The translations under genes were made by a program, and so were the position numbers. A stretch of 5,219 bases of DNA from assembly GCA_934650975.1 (NCBI GenBank), contig CAKUFW010000108.1, positions 1 through 5,219 of the forward strand. The letters run 5' to 3'. This DNA is from an uncultured Collinsella sp. (GTDB taxonomy: Bacteria > Actinomycetota > Coriobacteriia > Coriobacteriales > Coriobacteriaceae). Within the stretch, counting starts at the first letter, position 1. Each line of letters starts with the position of its first letter. The notes beneath the pieces are model-generated. The model was given only the letters and a program-made list of their open reading frames with translations, did not search any database and was not told the origin of the DNA. This document shows, piece after piece, positions 1-4,539 of the stretch.

Positions 1-704
1 CAGTCTTCGATTTCGGGGTTGAGAAAGTCGATGTCCTCGTCCTCGGGATGCGCGATGGCCTGTTTAATGGCCACCCCTCCCTTAATGGAATAGATGACAG
101 CGGTGAGCATGGAGAAGATGACGCCGCCGTACACAAAGAAGATGCCGAGGGGCACCGAGCTGCCGTTGAGACCCGGGAATGCCGTGAACGTGGCGGGCAG
201 CAGATCCCAGCCGTCCACAACGGGAAATCCCAGCAGCATAAGCGAGAAGCCGGTCATGAGCAGTGCCGTGGCAATTTTGCCGGGAAAGACGACGTCGATG
301 GGGCGACGGTGGTAATGGCGCACGATGAGCGTACCGATGCCCAGGTAGATATCGCGGCCGATGATGAGCACGCAGACCCAGATGGGCAGTTCGCCGCGGA
401 CCACCAAGCCCAGCACGCCGGTAAACAACAGCGCACGGTCGCAGATGGGATCCATAACCTTGCCGAGCCACGAGACCGTTTTGGTCATGCGGGCAATCTG
501 GCCGTCCATCCAGTCGGTGGAAGCCGCGATGGCATAGATGACAATGGCGACGATACGGTTGTTGTCCGTTACAAACAGGTACAGAAAGACCAGCGTGAGG
601 ACCAGGCGCGTAAAGGTGATGAAATTGGAGATCGTAAAGATCTTATTCGACGGGTAATCGGAAGTGCCGATAAGCTCCTTTTTGATCTTCTTCTTGATGC
701 CCAC
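1..704 (-). CDS. CDP-alcohol phosphatidyltransferase, PgsA/Cls-like (C-terminus off the left edge)
   Basis: Integral membrane enzyme of phospholipid synthesis that transfers a phosphatidyl group from CDP-diacylglycerol to an alcohol acceptor. The reverse-strand translation is open for 234 codons to the window edge. It contains the complete family signature D-x2-D-G-x2-A-R-x8-G-x3-D-x3-D, with D64, D67, G68, A71, R72, G81, D85 and D89 all present, so the enzyme should be active. A Lys-rich cytoplasmic N-terminus (MGIKKKIKKE) is followed by NFITFTRLVLTLVFLYLF and further hydrophobic helices. The start chosen is GTG at 704, with a purine-rich GGGGGAG four bases upstream and a promoter about 30 bases before it. 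An in-frame ATG at 830 would add 42 residues but lies upstream of that promoter. At 234+ residues it is longer than a typical PgsA of about 180-200. The acceptor (glycerol 3-phosphate or phosphatidylglycerol) cannot be told from sequence, because actinobacterial cardiolipin synthases share this fold. Codon use is less GC-biased than in the plus-strand genes. Confidence 0.9.
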   Translation of the reverse strand, partial: MGIKKKIKKELIGTSDYPSNKIFTISNFITFTRLVLTLVFLYLFVTDNNRIVAIVIYAIAASTDWMDGQIARMTKTVSWLGKVMDPICDRALLFTGVLGLVVRGELPIWVCVLIIGRDIYLGIGTLIVRHYHRRPIDVVFPGKIATALLMTGFSLMLLGFPVVDGWDLLPATFTAFPGLNGSSVPLGIFFVYGGVIFSMLTAVIYSIKGGVAIKQAIAHPEDEDIDFLNPEIED

Positions 705-708
705 AGGA

Positions 709-715
709 CTCCCCC
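709..715 (-). promoter_or_regulatory. Ribosome binding site for the GTG start at 704
   Basis: The minus strand reads GGGGGAG here, then TCCT, then GTG. The GGAG core can pair with the 16S 3' end. The four-base gap is a little short, but it supports the GTG at 704 over the upstream in-frame ATG at 830, whose nearest GGAGG (844-848) is 13 bases away. Confidence 0.5.
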
Positions 716-740
716 GCTGGTAAACGACAAAACTTTCGAT

Positions 741-769
741 ACTATACCCGTTCTGGCGATGTCTATCCA
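741..769 (-). promoter_or_regulatory. Sigma-70-type promoter for the phosphatidyltransferase gene
   Basis: On the minus strand a -35 TGGATA (764-769, four of six consensus bases) and a -10 TATAGT (741-746, five of six) are separated by exactly 17 bases. Transcription would begin near 734-735, giving a leader of about 30 nt before the GTG start. The prediction comes from matching consensus only. Confidence 0.55.
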
Positions 770-832
770 GCGTAAGCATAGAGAGTCCAGACATGTGGAG
801 GACGCTGCTGGGTTGTGCGGGATTCTGCATTT

Positions 833-889
833 GTGTACATCAGCCTCCAAATATGACATTTTTCGGCATCTTTGATGGCTGATGTACAC
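833..889. repeat. Perfect 13-bp inverted repeat with a 31-bp spacer
   Basis: GTGTACATCAGCC at 833-845 is matched exactly in reverse complement by GGCTGATGTACAC at 877-889. Each arm contains the self-complementary hexamer TGTACA. The right arm is followed on the plus strand by G and a run of four T. Possible roles are a two-site operator for a dimeric regulator, a terminator-like stem-loop, or ends left by a small mobile element. The 31-base loop and lack of a GC-rich stem argue against a classic intrinsic terminator. It lies upstream of both divergent transcription units. Confidence 0.7.
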
Positions 890-964
890 GTTTTGATTCG
901 GTGATTACATCGATCGGGAAAGTTGTTGCCTTAAGCAAATTAATCATGATGTGCGGGTCGAGAA

Positions 965-1000
965 GGGTTGGCGCCAAAAGAACCCAACGGCCGTTACGGC
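965..1000. repeat. Cluster of short palindromes, possible operator region
   Basis: Two perfect 10-bp palindromes, TTGGCGCCAA (968-977) and AACGGCCGTT (986-995), have centres 18 bases apart. The first lies inside a larger GGGTT (965-969) / AACCC (981-985) inverted repeat. The second overlaps GCCGT-T-ACGGC (990-1000). The position 100-135 bases upstream of the ATPase start fits a protein-binding site or a folded leader. No regulator can be assigned from sequence alone. Confidence 0.4.
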
Positions 1001-1049
1001 TTCGTTAGAAACGCACCCCACCATGGATGGTGAACCCGAAAGGTGAGGC

Positions 1050-1076
1050 GCGCGGGCACGGTGACTCGGCCCGCGC
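1050..1076 (+). promoter_or_regulatory. GC-only hairpin in the leader of the ABC operon
   Basis: GCGCGGGC (1050-1057) pairs perfectly with GCCCGCGC (1069-1076) across an 11-base loop, 24 bases before the ATG at 1101 and just upstream of its ribosome binding site (AAAGGA, 1088-1093). The stem is all G-C and should be very stable in RNA. No T-run follows, so it is not an intrinsic terminator. It could stabilise the mRNA, mark a transcript end from processing, or be a binding site. A chance origin in GC-rich DNA is possible. Confidence 0.4.
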
Positions 1077-1100
1077 TCCCGGAAGAGAAAGGATAAACCC

Positions 1101-1829
1101 ATGGGTTATATGCTCGAGACACGCGGGCTCACCAAGCGCTTCGGCCGCGGCGACCAGGCGCAGGACGCCGTGGCCGACGTGAGCCTTCATATCCGCGAGG
1201 GCGAGGTGTACGGGCTGCTCGGTCCCAACGGCGCCGGCAAGTCGACAACGCTCAAGATGATCTGCGGGATGCTGCGGCCGACGGCCGGGGAGATCCTCTT
1301 TGCCGGGCACGCCTGGCGCCGCGAGGACCTCTACGCAATCGGCAGCCTCATCGAGGAGGCACCGCTCTACCCCAACCTCACCGCGCGCGAGAACCTGCGC
1401 GTGCGCACCACGCTGCTGGGCCTTCCCGAGAGCCGCATAGATGAGGTGCTCGCCGCCGTGGACCTCGCGGACACCGGGAAGAAGCGCGCCGGGCGCTTCT
1501 CGATGGGCATGAAGCAGCGCCTGGGGCTCGCGCTGGCGCTGCTCGCCCGTCCGCGCCTGCTCGTGCTCGATGAGCCCACCAACGGCCTCGACCCCATCGG
1601 CATCGAGGAGCTGCGCGACCAGATCCGCGGCTTCGCGGCGGCGGGTACGACGGTGATCGTCTCGAGCCACATCCTCTCCGAGGTGCAGCAGATGGCGGAC
1701 ACCATCGGCATCATCTGCGGGGGGCGCCTCGCCTACGAGGATGCGCTTCGTCCCGGGCAGGACCTCGAGGAACTCTTCATGAGCTTCTGCCGGGAAGGGC
1801 GACGAGCGCGCGGGGAGGTGGCGGCATGA
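1101..1829 (+). CDS. Lantibiotic-protection ABC transporter ATP-binding protein (LanF/MutF type)
   Basis: Cytoplasmic ATPase that drives the two membrane proteins encoded next to it, expelling lantibiotic-type peptides from the membrane. In its 242 residues one sees Walker A GPNGAGKST (41-49), the signature loop as SMGMKQR (134-140) in place of LSGGQ, Walker B LLVLDE (153-158), D-loop GLD (162-164) and the H-loop histidine H190. At the Q-loop position the residue is Glu (E85, in IGSLIEE), the 'E-loop' known from LanF proteins such as NukF. The stretch ENLRVRTTLLGLP and the Walker B flank DEPTNGLDPIGIEELR are also typical of the NisF/SpaF/MutF group. The start is ATG 1101, seven bases after AAAGGA; ATG 1110 is too far from it. 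The stop overlaps the next gene in ATGA, so expression is coupled. BcrA-type bacitracin ATPases are the nearest alternative. Confidence 0.93.
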   Translation: MGYMLETRGLTKRFGRGDQAQDAVADVSLHIREGEVYGLLGPNGAGKSTTLKMICGMLRPTAGEILFAGHAWRREDLYAIGSLIEEAPLYPNLTARENLRVRTTLLGLPESRIDEVLAAVDLADTGKKRAGRFSMGMKQRLGLALALLARPRLLVLDEPTNGLDPIGIEELRDQIRGFAAAGTTVIVSSHILSEVQQMADTIGIICGGRLAYEDALRPGQDLEELFMSFCREGRRARGEVAA

Positions 1830-2596
1830 CGGGCGAGAAAGGCGGCCTGCTCGCGGCCCTGCGCGCCGAGGCCCTGAAGTCGCGCCACGCGGCACCGGTT
1901 CGCCTGGCCGTGCTCATGGCGCTGCCGATGCCGCTGCTCGGCGCGATGCCCTACCGGGGCGTGCAGATCTTCAGCGCGTGGAACTATTGGTACGCGCTCT
2001 TCCTGCCCGTGTGTCTCTCGCTCGTGGTGGCGTGCGTCGCGCGGGCGGACGCTCGCACGCGGATGCGGGGGCTTCTGGGCCTGGGCTTCCCGCTCGGGCG
2101 CGCCTGGTGGGCCAAGGCGCTCTGGTGCCTCGCGCTCTGCACGCTTTCGAACCTCGTGGTCTTCGGCATCTACCTCGCGGGATCGGCGTTCTCCTCGCAG
2201 GGCCTCACGGTCGCGGGCACGCTCACGATGCTCCTCTGCGCGCTCGTCAACACGGTGACCGCGGCGTGGATGATCCCCGCAGGGCTCTTTCTCACGGCGC
2301 GGCTCGGCATGCTCGCGGGCATCTTCTGCCCGCTCGTCGCGCAGCTCGTGGGTGGGTTCGCCTGGTCGTTGGTGCCGCTGCCGCAGCTCTTTCCGCCGTC
2401 GGCGAGCATGGTCATCCCCACGAGCTTCATCCCCGTGCTGCCGAGCGGCGAGCCACTCGCGGCGGACATGGCGCTTGGCGGGGCGCTCGCGGCGGATGGC
2501 ATGCTCACGCTGGCGGGCCTTGCGGTCTGCGCGCTCGCGTTCGCCGCGCTCACGGCGGCGGGCGCGGCCTGGTTCGCGCGCTCCGAGGAGAGGTGA
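1826..2596 (+). CDS. Lantibiotic immunity ABC transporter permease, MutE/EpiE (LanE) family
   Basis: First membrane subunit of the LanFEG exporter. In its 256 residues six hydrophobic segments are visible at roughly 24-40, 55-72, 98-119, 128-155, 162-183 and 226-250. The short N-terminus LLAALRAEALKSRH resembles the usual LxxExLKxk opening of the family. The segment FSAWNYWYALFLP (49-61) just before helix 2 matches the aromatic-rich motif of LanE proteins, as does the LLGLGFPLGRAWWAK stretch that follows it. The length is normal for the family (about 240-260). It starts at the ATG of the ATGA overlap with the ATPase stop and ends in TGATG with the next permease, so the three transporter genes are translationally coupled. 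The family call rests on motif recognition; a general ABC-2 or BcrB-type permease is the fallback. Confidence 0.85.
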   Translation: MTGEKGGLLAALRAEALKSRHAAPVRLAVLMALPMPLLGAMPYRGVQIFSAWNYWYALFLPVCLSLVVACVARADARTRMRGLLGLGFPLGRAWWAKALWCLALCTLSNLVVFGIYLAGSAFSSQGLTVAGTLTMLLCALVNTVTAAWMIPAGLFLTARLGMLAGIFCPLVAQLVGGFAWSLVPLPQLFPPSASMVIPTSFIPVLPSGEPLAADMALGGALAADGMLTLAGLAVCALAFAALTAAGAAWFARSEER

Positions 2597-3411
2597 TGGC
2601 CATGACACGACTCTCCGACCCGACGCCGCGCATGACTCTCTCGCGGGCCCTGCTCTCCGAGGCCCTGCGCCTGGCGCGCTCCCCGCTCACGGCGGTGCAC
2701 CTCGTCTGCGGCCTGGCAGCCGGTATTGCCTGCGGCGAGTACTTCTCCGTAGCCCGATGGGACCCGGCGCTGGGCGCGGACGCCTACGTCCAGTTTCTCG
2801 GCGCCCTCATGCCGCTCATGTCCGCCATCGTCTGCGGGCTCGCCGTGGACGAGGAGCGCGCTGCCGGGCGCCTCGCCAACCTCACGGCGGTCCCCTCGCG
2901 CGGGCGCGCCGTCGCGGCGAAGCTGCTCGCCCTTGCGGCGCTCGGCGCCGCCGCGCTGGCCGTGGCGCTCGGCGTGTTCGGGGCCGTGCTCGCCGTTGCC
3001 GGGCGCCTGCCGCTCGGGCCTGCTCCGCTTGCGGCCGCCTGGGTGGGCATCGTACTGGGCAGCCTGCCCCTCTACGCGCTGGGGCTCGGCGTGGCCCTGC
3101 GCCTCGGCCGCAACGTCGCCATCGGCGCCGGCGCTGCGGGTATGCTCCTCGCGTTCTTCTCGGTTGGCGGACTTGCGCACGGCCTCATGACCGGTGAGCT
3201 CACCGGTGCCCTGGCGACGCCCCTGAGCTGGGTGCCGCTCGCCTGGCCCGCGGGCCTGGGGTCGCTCGGGGTGGAGGCCTTCATCGACGCCGCACGCGCG
3301 GCGGGACCTCTCCTCAGGACTGCGCTCGCTAGCCTCGTGCTCACCCTGGCAGCCGACGCCGTCCTACTCGCCTGGTTCTGCCGCTTCGAGGACGGGAGGG
3401 CAGATGCGTAG
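2596..3411 (+). CDS. Lantibiotic immunity ABC transporter permease, MutG (LanG) family
   Basis: Second, non-identical membrane subunit of the exporter. From ATG 2596 it has 271 residues with about six membrane segments near 31-46, 64-84, 107-136, 143-169, 174-197 and 240-262. Between helices 2 and 3 the cytoplasmic loop DEERAAGRLANLTAVPSRGR (85-104) matches the E-x-x-AG-x-x-x-N-L-x-x-x-P-x-R pattern of LanG-type permeases. The reading frame stays open far upstream (to 1978) within the previous gene, but that part is an antisense-like shadow rich in Arg and His. GAGGAG at 2585-2590 supports ATG 2596, which overlaps the upstream stop as TGATG; ATG 2602 or GTG 2593 are alternatives. It is very rich in Ala, Leu and Gly, matching the extreme GC of this stretch. 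Pairing with the preceding LanE-like protein supports a heterodimeric transporter. Confidence 0.83.
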   Translation: MAMTRLSDPTPRMTLSRALLSEALRLARSPLTAVHLVCGLAAGIACGEYFSVARWDPALGADAYVQFLGALMPLMSAIVCGLAVDEERAAGRLANLTAVPSRGRAVAAKLLALAALGAAALAVALGVFGAVLAVAGRLPLGPAPLAAAWVGIVLGSLPLYALGLGVALRLGRNVAIGAGAAGMLLAFFSVGGLAHGLMTGELTGALATPLSWVPLAWPAGLGSLGVEAFIDAARAAGPLLRTALASLVLTLAADAVLLAWFCRFEDGRADA

Positions 3412-3805
3412 GAGGCCGCTCGCCGCCATGCTCGTTCTTCTCTCCGTAGCGCTCGTCCTGGGCGGAAATACCCTGCTCGACGCCAGCTGGGGGTCGGCGC
3501 TACGCTCGATTGCCGACCGCGTGCTGCCCAACCCTGAGATCGTCATGTGGGCGCCCGCGCCCGAGCCCGGCAGCCATGCGAGCTCCTACGCCGACGCCAC
3601 TGGGGCGGGGGCAAACTACGTCTACCTGGTGGACGCGGCGGACGACAGAGGCAGTGTTCGAGAGCTCCAGCTCATCTTCTTCGGGCGGGAGTCGGACGGC
3701 GAGGGCTGGCTCGAGATCGAGGCGCGCGGCGGCTCGGGCGTGCGCTACCGCGCGTGCGACGCGGCCGAGGCGCCCACGGCTGCGCGCGGGGCTCTGGACC
3801 GCTGA
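3404..3805 (+). CDS. Small exported YxeA-family (DUF1093) protein
   Basis: Protein of 133 residues, likely anchored in or secreted across the membrane. An MRRR start and the hydrophobic run LAAMLVLLSVALVLGG (6-21) form a signal peptide or anchor, with no lipobox cysteine. The rest is predicted to be extracytoplasmic. Residues 72-133 follow the YxeA pattern: Y-x-Y, then A-x-D-x-x-G (79-83, loosely), L-x-x-F-F (88-93), GWLEIEA (101-107), GVRYRACDAAEAP (112-124). The call is by pattern and context, not database search. The biochemical role of YxeA is not established. In B. subtilis yxeA sits with yxdLM under the YxdJK two-component system, the same neighbourhood as here. The gene overlaps the LanG stop by eight bases and so belongs to the transporter operon. 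It could alternatively be an unrelated immunity lipoprotein-like accessory. Confidence 0.68.
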   Translation: MRRRPLAAMLVLLSVALVLGGNTLLDASWGSALRSIADRVLPNPEIVMWAPAPEPGSHASSYADATGAGANYVYLVDAADDRGSVRELQLIFFGRESDGEGWLEIEARGGSGVRYRACDAAEAPTAARGALDR

Positions 3806-3823
3806 GCGCGGCACTAGTACAAT
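3795..3823 (+). promoter_or_regulatory. Candidate promoter for the two-component genes
   Basis: A -35 TGGACC (3795-3800, four of six consensus bases) and a -10 TACAAT (3818-3823, five of six) are separated by 17 bases. The element straddles the end of the yxeA-like gene and the 45-bp gap before the regulator. Transcription would start near 3830, about 20 bases before the ATG at 3851. An AT-rich hexamer is unusual in this very GC-rich stretch, which strengthens the call. Confidence 0.5.
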
Positions 3824-3850
3824 CCCGGCGGGAGTTTCAGGAGGTCGAAC

Positions 3851-4513
3851 ATGGCGAGGATACTGGCAGTGGATGATGAACGGGCGATCCTCGACGCGCT
3901 CGCGCGCGTCCTCGGCCGCGACGGCCATGAGGTCGTCAGGGCGGCGGACCCGACGGCGGTCCCGGGGATGGACCTCTCGCGCTTCGACCTCGTGCTCTGC
4001 GACGTCATGATGCCGGGGCTCGACGGCTTCGAGCTCGTGCGGCAGATCCGCCCGGACTTCGACGGGCCCATCGTCTTCCTGACCGCTCGCGTGGCCGAGG
4101 AGGATGCCGTGGCCGCCTACGGCCTGGGCGCCGACGACTACGTCCGCAAGCCCTTCGGGGCCGCGGAGCTGCGCGCCAAGGTCGCGGCCCATCTACGCCG
4201 TGAGCGCCGGCCGCGCTCGCACGCCCTCTCCTTCGGAGAGGTGCGGATCGACCTCGGGGCGCGCGGCCTCGCCGTGGGCGGCGAGGCCGTGCCGCTCACG
4301 CCCACCGAGTACGCCATCTGCGAGTACCTCGCCCGCCACCCCGGGCAGGTCATGAGCCGCGCGCAGATCCGCGAGGCGGTGCTCGGCTGGGAGAGCGACG
4401 CCGACGACGCGGCCATATCCATGCAGGTCAGCCGCGCCCGGAGGAAACTCTCCGAGGCCGGCGCCGACCCGATCGCGACCGTCTGGGGGATGGGGTACAA
4501 GTGGCAGCTCTGA
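3851..4513 (+). CDS. OmpR/PhoB-family response regulator (LanR-like)
   Basis: DNA-binding regulator of 220 residues, expected to be phosphorylated by the kinase encoded just downstream and to control the transporter operon. The receiver domain (about 1-115) has the acidic pair D8/D9, phosphoacceptor D51 in CDVMMPGLDG, switch residue T78 in FLTAR, Y97 and the conserved lysine K100 in VRKPF, so it looks fully functional. The C-terminal winged-helix domain (about 126-220) has the TPTEY motif, the recognition helix region AISMQVSRARRKL and the closing wing VWGMGYKW. A strong AGGAGGT at 3839-3845 sits six bases before ATG 3851, and a candidate promoter lies just upstream, so it may be made independently of the transporter. 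Its length is standard for the family. Its target is an inference from neighbourhood. Confidence 0.94.
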   Translation: MARILAVDDERAILDALARVLGRDGHEVVRAADPTAVPGMDLSRFDLVLCDVMMPGLDGFELVRQIRPDFDGPIVFLTARVAEEDAVAAYGLGADDYVRKPFGAAELRAKVAAHLRRERRPRSHALSFGEVRIDLGARGLAVGGEAVPLTPTEYAICEYLARHPGQVMSRAQIREAVLGWESDADDAAISMQVSRARRKLSEAGADPIATVWGMGYKWQL

Positions 4514-4539
4514 GGACCGGGGCGCGAGGTCGCAGGGGC

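Larger units (their letters stand above)
705..1100. other. Divergent intergenic region between the lipid gene and the ABC operon
   Basis: There is no convincing gene in these roughly 400 bases. The left part (705-960) is AT-leaning and holds the lipid-gene promoter and a long inverted repeat. The right part (960-1100) becomes GC-rich and holds short palindromes and a hairpin leading into the ABC operon. I found no strong plus-strand promoter. The best candidate is TTGTTG at 923-928 with CATGAT at 945-950 (16-base spacer), which is weak (three and four of six matches). If the operon is activated by its response regulator, a poor -35 element would be expected. Confidence 0.6.

Noticed and set aside
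763..840. Minus-strand 25-codon ORF with GGAGG three bases before its ATG
   Set aside because: The spacing is too short for efficient initiation, it overlaps the lipid-gene promoter, and the peptide has no recognisable features.
48..875. Plus-strand 275-codon open frame
   Set aside because: It is antisense to the phosphatidyltransferase, which has a perfect catalytic motif. Its translation is rich in Asp, His and Arg with no recognisable domain.
877..894. Intrinsic terminator made by the 13-bp inverted repeat and following T residues
   Set aside because: The loop is 31 bases, the stem is not GC-rich, the T-run is only four bases, and no plus-strand gene ends upstream of it.
923..950. Promoter TTGTTG / CATGAT for the ABC operon
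   Set aside because: Only three and four of six consensus matches with a 16-base spacer, about 150 bases before the start; too weak to list as a feature.
1023..1046. Seven-residue leader ORF (MDGEPER) before the leader hairpin, as in attenuation
   Set aside because: There is no ribosome binding site upstream, no informative codon run, and no terminator/antiterminator pair that can be drawn convincingly.
1978..2595. N-terminal extension of the second permease frame
   Set aside because: This stretch overlaps the whole first permease gene in another frame and is Arg/His-rich. The ribosome binding site and the TGATG overlap place the real start at 2596.
1005..3180. Long minus-strand open frames (1005-1895, 1733-2608, 2170-3180)
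   Set aside because: They are antisense shadows of the transporter genes produced by very high GC content. Their products are Arg/Glu/Ala-rich and without domains, and they overlap each other.
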